Shown here: one piece after another, positions 54,485-64,000 of the stretch
Position numbering within the stretch: the stretch's first letter is position 1
How the letters are laid out: every line of letters starts with the position of its first letter
Assembly (NCBI RefSeq): GCF_002150005.2
Contig: NZ_MSPP01000001.1
Span: 620,001 to 684,000, forward strand
DNA length: 64,000 nt
Reading direction: 5' to 3'
From: Marivivens niveibacter
GTDB lineage: Bacteria; Pseudomonadota; Alphaproteobacteria; Rhodobacterales; Rhodobacteraceae
The notes under the pieces: model-generated
What the model saw: the letters and a program-made list of their open reading frames with translations, nothing else
Told to the model about the DNA's origin: nothing
Database searches by the model: none
Made by a program: the position numbers and the translations under genes

Positions 54485-55932
54485 TCGACCGTTTCAGCGA
54501 GCGACGCGATCAAATCGACATCCAGATGGGTTTCGATGTGTTGTGCTAATGCGTCCAATGCGTTCTCAACTGTGTCGCCATAGGCCGTTTTTGATGACCC
54601 GCCCAAGTCACGCAAAAATGCCGCCCGAAAGGCGTCTGACGCAAACAATCCGTGGATATAGCACCCCATGATCCGTCCATCGGATGATGTTGCGCCTTCG
54701 GGATTGCCATCAATCGTCAGCCATGGCCGCGCTGTGTCAGGCCCAGTGGTATCGCCCAAATGGATTTCATAGCCTGACACCGCGCAGCCTGACACAATGT
54801 GCTGTGCATTCGTTATTTTAACGCGCTTTTGCGACTGCATGTGTGTCGTGGTGTTTAAGTGCCCTAGACCTTCTATTACCGACGGCGGACCCTCTAACCC
54901 CTGATCATCGTGGATCATTTGTCCCAGCATCTGATAGCCGCCGCAGATACCCAAGACCAGGCCGCCGCGTCTGATGTGGGCTTTTAGGTCGATGTCCCAC
55001 CCCTGCGCGCGGAAATAGGCTGTGTCAGCAACGGTGGATTTGGTCCCCGGAATAAGCACTAGATCAGCATCCGCAGTTAGTGGGTGACCGTGTTCAATGA
55101 TCTCAACCGTTACGTCCGGTTCTGCGGACAGTGGATCCAGATCATCAAAATTGGCAATCCGCGATAATTTTGGAACTGCGATTTTAATATGCCCACCTGG
55201 GCGACCATGCAGATCCAATACGTCTTCGGCTGGTAGGCGCCAAGCTTCCATGAACCACGGCAGAATACCGACGGCAGGCCATCCGGTGTGGTCTGTAATC
55301 GCTGTCATGCCATCCGCAAACAACGATGTGTCGCCGCGAAATTTGTTGATGCCAAAAGCGCGGATGTGGGCGCGATCTGCGGCTGGTAGGACAACATGAG
55401 TCCCAACAAGCTGCGCGATGACGCCGCCGCGATCAATGTCGCCGAATAAGATGACCGGAACCCCTGCAGCCTCGGCAAAGCCCATATTGGCGATGTCGCC
55501 TTTACGCAGGTTTACCTCGGCGGGGGACCCAGCGCCCTCGACGATGATCAGGTCATGGGCGCGGGCCAAACGATGAAAGCTGTCCAAGACCGGCCCGATC
55601 AAGGTTTCTTTCTTTTTGCCATAGGCGTGCGCCTCTTGGGTGTCGATGCGTTTGCCCTGAACGATGACCTGTGCGCCCGTTTCCGATTCTGGTTTCAGCA
55701 AAACGGGGTTCATGTCGACGTGTGGGGGCAGGCCGCAGGCCAAAGCCTGTAATGCTTGTGCGCGGCCAATTTCGCCACCATCTGGGGTGACGGCTGCGTT
55801 GTTCGACATGTTTTGCGGTTTGAACGGGGCAACCGATAATCCGCGCCGTTTGAAGGCGCGGCACAATCCAGCCACCAACATAGATTTGCCGACGTTCGAA
55901 CCGGCGCCTTGAATCATAATCGCTTTGGTCAT
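54475..55932 (-). CDS. cobQ: Cobyric acid synthase CobQ
   Basis: A 485-residue amidotransferase that adds four amide groups to adenosylcobyrinic acid a,c-diamide using glutamine and ATP. The N-terminal synthetase has the ATP loop [19 protein letters not shown] (about residues 5-23). The C-terminal class I glutaminase has catalytic Cys in [11 protein letters not shown] (about 330) and His in [10 protein letters not shown] 55932 is chosen over a longer frame from 56019 because it begins at the P-loop as in homologues. A single gene of B12 synthesis; the rest of the cob pathway is not in the window. Confidence 0.95.
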   Translation of the reverse strand: MTKAIMIQGAGSNVGKSMLVAGLCRAFKRRGLSVAPFKPQNMSNNAAVTPDGGEIGRAQALQALACGLPPHVDMNPVLLKPESETGAQVIVQGKRIDTQEAHAYGKKKETLIGPVLDSFHRLARAHDLIIVEGAGSPAEVNLRKGDIANMGFAEAAGVPVILFGDIDRGGVIAQLVGTHVVLPAADRAHIRAFGINKFRGDTSLFADGMTAITDHTGWPAVGILPWFMEAWRLPAEDVLDLHGRPGGHIKIAVPKLSRIANFDDLDPLSAEPDVTVEIIEHGHPLTADADLVLIPGTKSTVADTAYFRAQGWDIDLKAHIRRGGLVLGICGGYQMLGQMIHDDQGLEGPPSVIEGLGHLNTTTHMQSQKRVKITNAQHIVSGCAVSGYEIHLGDTTGPDTARPWLTIDGNPEGATSSDGRIMGCYIHGLFASDAFRAAFLRDLGGSSKTAYGDTVENALDALAQHIETHLDVDLIASLAETVDYS

Positions 55933-55980
55933 GGCGAATGTGTAGGCGCCGCAGACGGCAATGGATAGCCCCAGAATCAG

Positions 55981-56009
55981 AAACGCGGCCCGAGCAGAGG
56001 ACCGCGTTT
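55981..56009 (-). terminator. Probable terminator after small conserved gene
   Basis: On the minus strand AAACGCGG and CCGCGTTT pair around a 13-base loop, with only a short T-rich end. It lies about 50 bases beyond the stop at 56058. Confidence 0.6.
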
Positions 56010-56057
56010 CCGAAACCAAACGGGCAGGAGGGTGCCCGCGAATATTACAGCGATAGT

Positions 56058-56381
56058 TTATGCAGCTTCGTCAACTGCAGCAGCGGCGTTGCGACGTTCG
56101 GATTCTTCGCGCGACAGCGCGACAGAGGTACGAACACCCTTTGCAACAAATTCCATCAGACCCGACACAACACGTTCGTTCGGATCAATGCCCGCACAGG
56201 ACAATACTTCGCGACCATCGCGCGAACGTGCCCAGCGAGCGATCTGTTCAGGACCGTTGCCGTATTTTTTATCGTCGGCAATTGCATCGTCCAACGCGGC
56301 CAAAACAACAGCAGCAAACAGTTTGCGTGCGCGGTTGCCTTGCTCGTTGTTGAATGCGGTGCCATCAACGAAATCAGCCAT
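56058..56381 (-). CDS. Small conserved protein (possibly DUF6280)
   Basis: A 107-residue all-helical protein I recognise only as a conserved roseobacter protein, perhaps DUF6280. Charged helices around [20 protein letters not shown] (about residues 15-34) and [19 protein letters not shown] (about 54-72), ending in an Ala-rich tail. It has no signal peptide or TM segment. It is divergent from efp with a 226-base gap and has a probable terminator. Function unknown. Confidence 0.7.
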   Translation of the reverse strand: MADFVDGTAFNNEQGNRARKLFAAVVLAALDDAIADDKKYGNGPEQIARWARSRDGREVLSCAGIDPNERVVSGLMEFVAKGVRTSVALSREESERRNAAAAVDEAA

Positions 56382-56607
56382 TTCGTATCCTTTGTTGTTT
56401 TTGCTCTTGTGATTACGGCGTGAAGCGCAATATGCCTATTTTGAACCGATTCTGGGGTTCTCTTTTGGAATGTCTGCTATGCAATTTGTGCATAGGTAAT
56501 TTGCCAGACTTCGCATATTTAGCTCCGGAACGCCCGTCACAACCATCGATATAGGTGGGAGTGCCGTAAAAACAACCAAACTGACACAAAACTGAGACAA
56601 AACACCG

Positions 56608-57171
56608 ATGCCAAAAATCAACGGTAATGAAATTAAGCCAGGTAACATCCTTGAACATGACGGCGGTTTGTGGGCTGCGGTCAAAGTTGGCCACGTCAAA
56701 CCAGGTAAAGGCGGTGCTTTTGCTCAGGTCGAAATGAAAAACCTGCGTGATGGCCGGAAACTGAACGAACGTTTCCGTTCGGACGACAAGGTTGAAAAGG
56801 TCCGTCTGGAACAAAAAGATCAGCAATTCCTGTACGAAGACGACGGCATGTTGATTTTCATGGATTCGGAAACGTTCGAGCAGACCCAGATCGACGCTGA
56901 ACTGCTGGGTGAACGCCGCCCGTTCCTGCAAGACGGCATGATCGCTACTGTTGAATACTATGAAGAAGAGGCACTGAACGTGTCCCTGCCGCAGAAAGTC
57001 ACCTGCACTGTTGAAGACACAGAGCCTGTCGTCAAAGGCCAGACCGCTGCGAACAGCTACAAACCAGCGGTTCTGGATAACGGCGTTCGTATCACTGTGC
57101 CTCCGTTCATCGCGACGGGTGAGGCGATCATCGTGAACACCGACACAATGACCTATTCGGAACGCGCATAA
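56608..57171 (+). CDS. efp: Elongation factor P
   Basis: A 187-residue translation factor that rescues ribosomes stalled on polyproline. Three beta-barrel domains are expected; the tip of domain I is VKPGKGGAF with K34 as the residue that is beta-lysylated in E. coli. The ribosome site is weak. It is a single gene closing at a strong terminator. The divergent small gene shares its promoter region. Confidence 0.96.
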   Translation: MPKINGNEIKPGNILEHDGGLWAAVKVGHVKPGKGGAFAQVEMKNLRDGRKLNERFRSDDKVEKVRLEQKDQQFLYEDDGMLIFMDSETFEQTQIDAELLGERRPFLQDGMIATVEYYEEEALNVSLPQKVTCTVEDTEPVVKGQTAANSYKPAVLDNGVRITVPPFIATGEAIIVNTDTMTYSERA

Positions 57172-57195
57172 TTTTAAGCGAATCCGTGAATTGAA

Positions 57196-57224
57196 AAGGC
57201 GCCCAATCGGGCGCCTTTTTTTTT
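57196..57224 (+). terminator. Intrinsic terminator of efp
   Basis: The stem GGCGCCC / GGGCGCC with loop AATC is preceded by AAAA and followed by nine T. The T-run reaches the stop of the convergent aminotransferase gene, so the hairpin also ends that transcript. Confidence 0.93.
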
Positions 57225-58404
57225 ACGCTTTGGCGATGACTTGGGTCGCGGCTTCTAACGCGCCAGGGCCGTGGGGGATGCCCAAAGCTGTTAGCCCAGA
57301 TTGGACGACGGCCAGAACACCCAACGTCATATGTGCATTTACGTGGCCCATATGCGCGATGCGGAACCAGTCAGAGGTGGGCGCGCGGCCCAAACCGATG
57401 CCCAGCGTCACACCTGCCTGATGTTCACACCAATGCCGCAGGCGATCGCCGTCGCCATTGCCTAGGTAGATCGACGTGACCGAACGTCCGCGCATGTCGG
57501 GATCGGCCACATTCAACCGCATGTCGCCAACGGTGCCCCACGCATCAACGGCGGCCCAAACAGCGCGGGCCAGTGTTTCATGGCGCGCCCAGACGTTCTC
57601 CAGGCCTTCTTCTTTGATCATGTCCAGTGCGGTGCGTAGCGGATAAATTAGGTGGGTGGGCGCAGTCCCATTAAAGTGTTGGTAGAACAGTTCAGGTTTG
57701 ACCCGCGGTTTCCAATCCCAATAGGGCGTTGCCAGATCGGCAGTTTCGCGGGCTGCTGCGGCGCGGTCGTTGAACCAGACAAATGATAAACCTGGGGGTG
57801 TCATCAGACCCTTTTGACTGGCCGCAAGCGTCACATCTGCGCCCCATGCGTCCATTTCGAACTGATCGCAGCCCATGGTCGCGATGCAATCCACTTGCAG
57901 CAGCGCAGGGTGGTTCGCGTCGTCCATCGCACGGCGCAGCGCTGGAATGTCTGTTTTGACACCCGTTGACGTGTCCACATGGACCGCAAGCACCGATTTG
58001 ATCTTATGATCTTTGTCCTGAGACAGTATTTCCGCCACGCGTTCGATATCGACGGTTTTGTCTTGGCCGAAATCTTCGACCACGACATCTAATTGCAGTC
58101 CTCGCGCGGCTTCGGACCAGCCATGGCCAAAGCGGCCCGTGGTCAATGCCAGAACGCGGTCACCGCGTGAATGCGTGTTGGACAGCGCGGCTTCCCATGC
58201 GCCATGCCCGTTTGAAATATAGATAGCCACTTTGCCTTTGGTGCGGGCGATGTCGCGTAAATCTGGAATGATCGTCTCTACGGTTTGCGATAATTCGCCT
58301 TCGTAGATATTGGCCGAGGGGCGAACCATCGCCTGAATAACACGGTCGGGCAGAGGCGACGGGCCGGGAATGGCCAGATAGGGGCGGCCGTTGGCAAGTG
58401 ACAT
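57223..58404 (-). CDS. Class V PLP aminotransferase (serine/alanine-glyoxylate type)
   Basis: A 393-residue PLP enzyme that resembles serine-glyoxylate or alanine-glyoxylate aminotransferases. Catalytic Lys is in AASQKGLM (K198). The N-terminal NGRPYLAIPGPSPLPDRV and ISNGHGAWEAAL are the usual glyoxylate-type landmarks. It would return C2 units to serine or glycine in the serine cycle or photorespiration-like recycling. Its stop codon overlaps the T-run of the efp terminator. Confidence 0.88.
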   Translation of the reverse strand: MSLANGRPYLAIPGPSPLPDRVIQAMVRPSANIYEGELSQTVETIIPDLRDIARTKGKVAIYISNGHGAWEAALSNTHSRGDRVLALTTGRFGHGWSEAARGLQLDVVVEDFGQDKTVDIERVAEILSQDKDHKIKSVLAVHVDTSTGVKTDIPALRRAMDDANHPALLQVDCIATMGCDQFEMDAWGADVTLAASQKGLMTPPGLSFVWFNDRAAAARETADLATPYWDWKPRVKPELFYQHFNGTAPTHLIYPLRTALDMIKEEGLENVWARHETLARAVWAAVDAWGTVGDMRLNVADPDMRGRSVTSIYLGNGDGDRLRHWCEHQAGVTLGIGLGRAPTSDWFRIAHMGHVNAHMTLGVLAVVQSGLTALGIPHGPGALEAATQVIAKA

Positions 58405-58531
58405 TATTGACTACCTATTCAAAATTCTGACCAGACGATAACGCAGGCTTTCGCAGCGTCAATCGGCGATGGGTTTCCATCGGGCGGGTTTGTCGGTATC
58501 CGATAGGGACGTGAACACAAAAGGTGCAGCC

Positions 58532-60280
58532 GTGGCTGATAAAAATACCTCCGTCGCAAAGTTGTTAAAATGGCTTTGGTCTGGATATCTGAAATTCCAA
58601 TGGTCAGGTCTGGCGGTTGCCATGCTGTTCATGATGATCGAAGGGTCAATGCTGGGCCTTTTGTCCATGGTCATTCGGCCGATGTTCGATTCCGTTTTTA
58701 TCGAAGGACAAAGCGGCGCAATCTGGATGGTCGGGTTGGCTGTGATGGGCATTTTCACCGTGCGCGCAATCAGTTCGGTTGTGCAAAAGGTCATGATCAA
58801 AAGGGTCAGCGAAAAAACCAACGCATCCATGCGTATGGATATGCTGCGACATTTGATGTGGTTGGATACATCGTTTCACCAAAATCACCCGCCCGGTCAC
58901 CTGATTGAACGGGTACAAGGCGATGTAAACGCCATCGGACAGGTATGGACCGGTATCGTCACCAGCCTATCGCGTGATCTGATTTCTGTAATCTGGCTGT
59001 TTGGCGTTGCGATTTCGATCGATCTGAAATGGACCGCTGTGGCGTTGGTCGGAATCCCTGTGTTGGTTTTGCCGTCTTTGATGGTTCAAGGCTACGTGCG
59101 CCGTAAATCCAAAGCGGCGCGCGAAATTGCAGGTCGGATGTCGACCCAGCTGGACGAAGTGTTCCACGGCATCAACCCGATCAAACTGAACACGTTGGAA
59201 ACCTACCAGTCGGATCGTTACGCCACCCTAGCCGATACTCGCGTAAGGGCTGAGGTGAAAGCCACATTAGGCATGTCATCAATTCCAGCGTTAATCGATA
59301 TCATGACAGGCATCGGATTCACCTTCGTTCTGTTTTTTGGCGGCACTGAAATCATTGCAGGCGAAAAAACGGTTGGTGAATTCATGGGGTTTTTCACGGC
59401 CATGGCATTGGCATTTGAACCGCTGCGCAAATTGGGCGCGGTATCAGGGCAAGTCCAGAATGCTGCGGCCAGCGTGGAACGGGTGCAAAAGATTTTGCAA
59501 ACGCAGCCAACCTTAGTATCGCCCGCATTGCCGAAACCTCTGCCAACAACGGCCCCAGATATCACCTTGGATGATGTTGAGCTGGCCTATGGTGACTTGC
59601 CTGTTCTACGCGGCACTAGTTTCGTAGCTGAGGCTGGAAAAACAACGGCTTTGGTTGGGGCTTCTGGCGCGGGTAAATCCACTGTTTTCAATATATTGAC
59701 GCGTTTGGTTGAACCGCAATCGGGCCGCGTCATGGTTGGGGATGTCGCCACGAATGAGGCCGATTTGGCAGACCTGCGGTCGTTATTTTCCGTGGTCAGC
59801 CAAGACGCGGCGCTGTTCGATGAAACCATTCGCGAAAACATTGTGTTAGGCCGCGATGTGGATCCAGACCATCTGGATCAAGTGTTAAAGGCTGCGCATG
59901 TCGCAGATTTCCTGCCGCGCATGCCCGATGGTTTGAACAGCCCAGCAGGTCCGCGCGGCATGAATTTGTCAGGCGGTCAGCGTCAGCGCGTGGCCATCGC
60001 GCGGGCACTCCTGCGGAACACGCCAGCGCTGTTGCTTGATGAGGCAACCTCGGCCTTGGATACAAAAAGCGAAAAGATTGTTCAGGATGCGTTAGAAACC
60101 CTGTCCAAGGGGCGCACCACGTTGGTCATTGCGCACCGTCTGTCGACTGTGCGGAATGCCGACAAAATCGTCGTTATGGACAAAGGCCGCGTGATGGATC
60201 AGGGCACCCATGATGAATTGATAGAGCGGGGCGGTATTTACGCAGATTTGTACCGCCTACAGTTCCAGTCCGAAGATTAA
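58532..60280 (+). CDS. ABC exporter, MsbA/LmrA-like half-transporter
   Basis: A 582-residue fused permease-ATPase. Six TM helices (about residues 15-300) are followed by the NBD with Walker A VGASGAGKST (about 370), signature LSGGQRQRVAIARA (about 480), Walker B LLLDEATSALD and H-loop AHRLSTV. It works as a homodimer, exporting lipid, lipid A precursor or drugs; the cargo is not fixed. I choose GTG 58532 (AAAGGTG in front) over ATG 58469 and GTG 58511, but this is uncertain. It precedes ygfZ by 36 bases. Confidence 0.88.
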   Translation: MADKNTSVAKLLKWLWSGYLKFQWSGLAVAMLFMMIEGSMLGLLSMVIRPMFDSVFIEGQSGAIWMVGLAVMGIFTVRAISSVVQKVMIKRVSEKTNASMRMDMLRHLMWLDTSFHQNHPPGHLIERVQGDVNAIGQVWTGIVTSLSRDLISVIWLFGVAISIDLKWTAVALVGIPVLVLPSLMVQGYVRRKSKAAREIAGRMSTQLDEVFHGINPIKLNTLETYQSDRYATLADTRVRAEVKATLGMSSIPALIDIMTGIGFTFVLFFGGTEIIAGEKTVGEFMGFFTAMALAFEPLRKLGAVSGQVQNAAASVERVQKILQTQPTLVSPALPKPLPTTAPDITLDDVELAYGDLPVLRGTSFVAEAGKTTALVGASGAGKSTVFNILTRLVEPQSGRVMVGDVATNEADLADLRSLFSVVSQDAALFDETIRENIVLGRDVDPDHLDQVLKAAHVADFLPRMPDGLNSPAGPRGMNLSGGQRQRVAIARALLRNTPALLLDEATSALDTKSEKIVQDALETLSKGRTTLVIAHRLSTVRNADKIVVMDKGRVMDQGTHDELIERGGIYADLYRLQFQSED

Positions 60281-60316
60281 GACCTATATCGGCTAAAGCA
60301 GATTAAAGGATACGAC

Positions 60317-61045
60317 ATGACCAATCGCCAAATTTTGGAAATTACAGGAAATGACCGCGTCAAATTCCTGCAAGGTTTGGTCACCAATGACGTGAACAAA
60401 GCGGCTGGTGGGATCATCTATGCGGCGCTGTTGACGCCTCAGGGTAAATATCTGGCCGATTTCTTTATCATCGGCGAACCTGACCGCATTTTGATCGATG
60501 TCGATGCGTCTCTTGCGGCTGGTCTGGCGCAACGGTTGTCTATGTACAAACTTCGTGCCGACGTCGTGATCAGTCCCATTGATATGTCCGTGTCTTGCGG
60601 TGCGGGTGATGTGCCTGATGGGGCCTATTTGGACCCCCGTAGCGCCGATTTGGGCTGGCGACTGTATGGTGTTGATGTGCCTTCGGATGTGGATTTCGAC
60701 GCGCTGCGGGTAGCGAATGCTGTTCCCGCGACTGGCATCGAATTGGGTCCAGACAGTTACATTCTGGAAATGGGGTTCGAGCGTTTGAACGGCGTTGACT
60801 TCAAAAAAGGCTGCTATGTCGGCCAAGAGGTCACCGCGCGTATGAAACACAAAACCGAACTGAAAAAAGGTCTGGCTCAAGTCGCAGTCTCTGGCTCCGT
60901 CGCGCCGGGCACGACGATCATGGCGGGCGAAAAAGAGGCTGGGACGATCCACACTGTTTCAGGCGACCGCGCGTTGGCCTATTTGCGGTTTGACCGTGCG
61001 GACGGTGAAATGACAGCGGGCGACGCTGTCGTCACACGTATCTAA
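60317..61045 (+). CDS. ygfZ: YgfZ/GcvT-like folate-binding iron-sulfur repair factor
   Basis: A 242-residue folate-binding protein of the COG0354 family that helps maintain [Fe-S] enzymes. The hallmark KKGCYVGQEVTARMKHKTEL (about residues 165-184) is complete, with its redox-active Cys. Earlier landmarks are FLQGLVTNDV and LLTPQGKYLADF. It is close behind the ABC exporter on the same strand, and convergent with the MFS gene, with which its stop overlaps by 4 bases. Confidence 0.93.
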   Translation: MTNRQILEITGNDRVKFLQGLVTNDVNKAAGGIIYAALLTPQGKYLADFFIIGEPDRILIDVDASLAAGLAQRLSMYKLRADVVISPIDMSVSCGAGDVPDGAYLDPRSADLGWRLYGVDVPSDVDFDALRVANAVPATGIELGPDSYILEMGFERLNGVDFKKGCYVGQEVTARMKHKTELKKGLAQVAVSGSVAPGTTIMAGEKEAGTIHTVSGDRALAYLRFDRADGEMTAGDAVVTRI

Positions 61046-62244
61046 AGCCGCAACAGGTCGCGCGGCATCAGCAAAACCAATGCAATCGCGCCCATTTTTA
61101 AAACGCAAGGTAGCAGCGCGTATGCTGCTGCCAATGTGGTCAGGGCCGTTTCATCATTGGCTTGCCCTGCAACAAATCCAGCCCAACCCAAGGCGGGCAG
61201 AACGATCAGCGCGGCACAGGCCAACGAAGCCTTGGTCGCAAAAGACCACAGGCCGAATGCCGCGCCGCCCGCAATATTATTCCTCGCCAGCAGCGCCGTG
61301 AACAGCGTTGGCAATAAAACCAGATCGGCGCCGATCACAAAACCGGACGCGGTGCAAATGATCGCAAATCCTGTCGCATCGCCTGTGTTCAGGTAAAATG
61401 CACCGACAAAGGCGGGGATCGACAGGCACTGCGCCGTTAGCAATATCCTTTTAGCGCCGAACTGCGCGGCAAGGCGGCTCCAGATCGGGATGGCGATGCC
61501 TGATGCGATAAAGAACAGGATCAAATAGGGGCCAGCCAACTCTGGCAATGCCAGACGGTCCTCGACATAGAATAAGAAAAGTGTCGAACTGATCGCCACG
61601 GGTAGGCTGTTCACCAAAGCGAGCGCGATGAGCCAAACCGCGCCGCTGTGGCGCAACGCCTGCAACGTGATCGGCGTATCTGGCGGAGCAGGCTGCCTCC
61701 ACAGTGGGGCCGCACAAATGGCAGCGATGATCGCAATGGCAGCGATCCCCCAACCAAATGCGCGGTAATCGCCTAAAACACTGGGGGCAGCGGCAGCGAC
61801 TATGACGCCCACCAACAATCCAGTTTCACGAAAAATCGACAAGCGCAGCTGCCTTTTGTCGCCGATGGCTCGGCTTTGGCCGTACATTAGGATTGTGCCC
61901 AGCGAATAGCCTGTGAAAACAACCATCAGCGATAGCAATAGCCACGCTGTGACGGGAATTGGGGCAGGGACGGAAAACACCATGGCAAACCCGCCACCTA
62001 ATAAGATCATCGCAGCCCACCCGAAGGCAACGCGCCATTGCGGGTAACGGTCGATCATGCGGCCTAGCAACGGGTCCTGTACCAGATCAAACAGGCGGAT
62101 CGCCATCAGCAGGGCGCCCAGTGTTGTCAGCGGCACGCCTAGGTCCGCCGCCGCATAACGGGGCAGGTGGATGTAGATTGGGATGCCTGCGGCAGCAAGG
62201 GCCAGCGCGAAAACGCCAACCCGCCAGAAACTGGGTTGGGTCAT
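61042..62244 (-). CDS. MFS transporter (GPH/MelB-like)
   Basis: A 400-residue membrane transporter with about 12 hydrophobic helices. GRMIDRYPQWRVAF (about residues 58-71) is the GPH/MFS loop 2-3 signature, and GTILMYGQSRAIGDK is the N-domain loop. This layout fits the glycoside-pentoside-hexuronide group that uses Na+ or H+ symport, but the cargo is not evident. A single gene; the neighbouring valS ends at a terminator 38 bases away. Confidence 0.85.
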   Translation of the reverse strand: MTQPSFWRVGVFALALAAAGIPIYIHLPRYAAADLGVPLTTLGALLMAIRLFDLVQDPLLGRMIDRYPQWRVAFGWAAMILLGGGFAMVFSVPAPIPVTAWLLLSLMVVFTGYSLGTILMYGQSRAIGDKRQLRLSIFRETGLLVGVIVAAAAPSVLGDYRAFGWGIAAIAIIAAICAAPLWRQPAPPDTPITLQALRHSGAVWLIALALVNSLPVAISSTLFLFYVEDRLALPELAGPYLILFFIASGIAIPIWSRLAAQFGAKRILLTAQCLSIPAFVGAFYLNTGDATGFAIICTASGFVIGADLVLLPTLFTALLARNNIAGGAAFGLWSFATKASLACAALIVLPALGWAGFVAGQANDETALTTLAAAYALLPCVLKMGAIALVLLMPRDLLRL

Positions 62245-62281
62245 GCATTAAGTACGTAGTGCAAACCGCGACAGATCAAAG

Positions 62282-62303
62282 AAAAGGGCGCCAATTGGCG
62301 CCC
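62282..62303 (-). terminator. Intrinsic terminator of valS
   Basis: On the minus strand GGGCGCC / GGCGCCC with loop AATT is followed by TTTT, 8 bases past the valS stop. Confidence 0.9.
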
Positions 62304-62310
62304 CGTTCCG

Positions 62311-64000
62311 TTATCCGATTTCTGCCAGTCGGGCCAATGCGGCCTTTAGCTGGGCGTCTTCTTCCTCGCGTAGGGCAAGGTTCGCTTTGGATTCTTCGAT
62401 GACTTCCTCTGGCGCGCTTTCGACGAATTTAGGGTTGTTCAAACGCCCCTTTAGGCCGCCGATTTCTTTGGCCAGTTTGCCGATCGCTTTTTCGATGCGG
62501 GCCTTTTCTTTGTCCACGTCGATGATGTCCGCCAATGGTAGAGCAAAGGTCGCGCCAGTTGTGGTGATGGTGATCGACCCCTTTGGCGCCTCGGCGGCTT
62601 CGGTGATGTCACCAACGCGGGCCAGACGTTTGATCAGGGTTTCGTTGTTCGCCAGCGCCGATTTTGCATTTGCATCAGCGTCCTGCATCACAACAGGGAC
62701 GTACAGACCAACAGGCACGTTCATCTGCGCGCGGGCCGAACGGATGCCTTCGATCATCGAAATCGCCCAGTTCATTTCCTGATCTGCCGATGCGTCAACC
62801 AGTTCCGCCGCCGTGTAGGTTGGCCAATCGGTCAGTGCCAGCATGTCAGAACGGTCGCCCAGCGTGTCCCACAGCTCTTCGGTGATGAATGGCATAATCG
62901 GGTGCAACAGGATCAAACATTGGTCGATGACCCAGCCCATTACCTTTTGGGTTTCGGCTTTGACATCGTCCGCGCCGTCCATCAGCAATGGTTTCGAAAA
63001 TTCGACGTACCAGTCGCAAACCTTGCCCCAGACAAACCCGTACAGAGCTGATGCCGCATCGTTAAAACGATAGGCAGCGATGGCTGCGTCTACCTCTTCG
63101 CGGACGCGAGCGGTTTCGCCGATGATCCATTTGTTCACCGTTGCGGTCGCCGCAGGGATACCATCGTGACCATGCACTGCGCCATTCATTTCGGCAAAGC
63201 GGGACGCGTTCCACAGTTTGGTGGAGAAGTTGCGGTAACCTTTGATGCGGTCTTCGGACAGTTTCAGAACGCCGCCGATCGCCGCCATGGACGCGTTGGT
63301 GAAACGCAGGGCGTCTGCACCGTATTCGTCGATGATCACCAGCGGATCGATCACGTTGCCGGTGGTTTTCGACATTTTCTTGCCCTTTTCGTCGCGGACA
63401 AGCTGGTGCAGATAAACCGTGTGGAACGGAATTTCGTCCACGACAGCCAGCTGCATCATGATCATGCGCGCAACCCAGAAGAACAGGATGTCAAAGCCGG
63501 TGACCAGAACGTCGGTCGGGAAATACTTTTGCATTTCCGCGGTGTCCTCCGGCCAGCCCAGCGTGCCGATCGGCCACAGGCCCGAGCTGAACCACGTATC
63601 CAGAACGTCGGGGTCGCGTTTCAGCGTTTTGCCGCCAGATTGTTCGATGGCTTCGGCTTCGGTCGGGGCGCAATAGGCGTTGCCTTCGTCGTCGTACCAA
63701 ACAGGGATCTGGTGACCCCACCACAGCTGACGCGAAATACACCAAGGTTCGATGTTTTCCAGCCAGTGGTAATAGGTCTTTTCGCCCGATTCAGGCATGA
63801 TTTTGATGTCGCCGTTGCGGACCGCGTCCAGCGCAGGCCCAACTATTTTCGACGTTTCAACAAACCATTGGTCGGTCAGCATCGGTTCGATGACAACCTT
63901 GGAACGGTCGCCGAACGGCTGCATGATTTTCTTGGCTTCGACCAGCGGGACGTCGGTGACCTCTGGGGCTTCTTCGCCCTTTTTCAGCTTTGGCTGAGGG
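62311..64000 (-). CDS. valS: Valyl-tRNA synthetase (partial, 5' end beyond window)
   Basis: The last about 562 codons of ValS; the frame is open to the right edge, so the N-terminal catalytic HIGH region is not visible. Seen in order: the end of the editing/catalytic core ([17 protein letters not shown]), [12 protein letters not shown] (ATP-binding motif), the anticodon-binding domain, and the C-terminal coiled coil [20 protein letters not shown] that contacts the tRNA. It charges tRNA-Val. It ends at an intrinsic terminator. Confidence 0.96.
   Translation of the reverse strand, partial: PQPKLKKGEEAPEVTDVPLVEAKKIMQPFGDRSKVVIEPMLTDQWFVETSKIVGPALDAVRNGDIKIMPESGEKTYYHWLENIEPWCISRQLWWGHQIPVWYDDEGNAYCAPTEAEAIEQSGGKTLKRDPDVLDTWFSSGLWPIGTLGWPEDTAEMQKYFPTDVLVTGFDILFFWVARMIMMQLAVVDEIPFHTVYLHQLVRDEKGKKMSKTTGNVIDPLVIIDEYGADALRFTNASMAAIGGVLKLSEDRIKGYRNFSTKLWNASRFAEMNGAVHGHDGIPAATATVNKWIIGETARVREEVDAAIAAYRFNDAASALYGFVWGKVCDWYVEFSKPLLMDGADDVKAETQKVMGWVIDQCLILLHPIMPFITEELWDTLGDRSDMLALTDWPTYTAAELVDASADQEMNWAISMIEGIRSARAQMNVPVGLYVPVVMQDADANAKSALANNETLIKRLARVGDITEAAEAPKGSITITTTGATFALPLADIIDVDKEKARIEKAIGKLAKEIGGLKGRLNNPKFVESAPEEVIEESKANLALREEEDAQLKAALARLAEIG

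Noticed and set aside
1-64000. CRISPR array, insertion sequence or transposase
   Set aside because: No regularly spaced repeats, transposase motifs or terminal inverted repeats were seen.

Overview
The window looks like a chromosomal segment of a marine alphaproteobacterium of the Rhodobacterales / Roseobacter group. This rests on gene content and order recognised by eye: a PQQ-alcohol-dehydrogenase accessory set with PedF, the AI-2E/HdaA/Ppk/Ppx block, monomeric isocitrate dehydrogenase, a NasT/NasS nitrate-assimilation operon, and a pair resembling gene-transfer-agent head-spike genes. No search could be run, so genus is not assigned. Coding density is very high; many neighbours overlap by ATGA or TAATG, and no gene-free stretch exceeds 300 bases.

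Layout. (1) 1-7062: periplasmic redox/transport accessory genes: a PQQ-alcohol-dehydrogenase-type ABC binding protein (runs off the left edge), cytochrome c-550 PedF, a MoxJ/XoxJ-like binding protein, an ApbE flavin transferase coupled to a NosR-like flavo-iron-sulfur membrane protein, a lone ABC permease and a small cytochrome c. (2) 7117-15710: housekeeping: NhaA, a TerB/DnaJ-domain protein, an EEP-family hydrolase, Ppx, Ppk, HdaA, an AI-2E family transporter. (3) 15783-30139: a complete nitrate-assimilation locus on the minus strand, in transcription order nasT, nasS, an RNA leader with an intrinsic terminator, nrtA, nrtB, a fused double-ATPase nrtCD, a globin, nirB, nirD, nasA, a TrpD2-like gene and cysG. 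Nitrate is imported by Nrt, reduced to nitrite by NasA and to ammonium by NirBD; CysG supplies siroheme; NasS/NasT control readthrough of the leader. (4) 30262-38390: a GntR regulator divergent from a cyclic-ureide/pyrimidine catabolism block (N-carbamoyl amidohydrolase, tautomerase, hydantoinase) and a linked ABC importer.

(5) 38485-44151: mixed genes (DUF2867-like, OmdA/YdeI-like, monomeric isocitrate dehydrogenase, an ArsR/ArsH pair, an RlmL-like RNA methyltransferase). (6) 44292-48221: surface-polysaccharide sugar-nucleotide genes manC, manB and a UDP-glucuronate-4-epimerase-like gene; manB is interrupted by an in-frame amber codon. (7) 48255-55932: an acyl-CoA synthetase, two phage/GTA spike-like genes, tRNA-Cys, an isoaspartate-methyltransferase-like gene, a TolC-family protein, an acidic PopZ-like protein preceded by a CtrA-like box, and cobQ. 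(8) 56058-64000: a small conserved protein, EF-P, a class V aminotransferase, an MsbA-like ABC exporter, YgfZ, an MFS transporter and the C-terminal part of ValS (runs off the right edge).

The strongest items for a second look are the nitrate-operon leader, whose two stem-loops look like an ANTAR (NasT) antitermination target overlapping a terminator; the amber codon in manB; the NosR/ApbE/PQQ-accessory cluster without any nosZ; the orphan GTA-spike-like pair; and a codon-context bias in which Leu-Glu is often written CTA-GAG.
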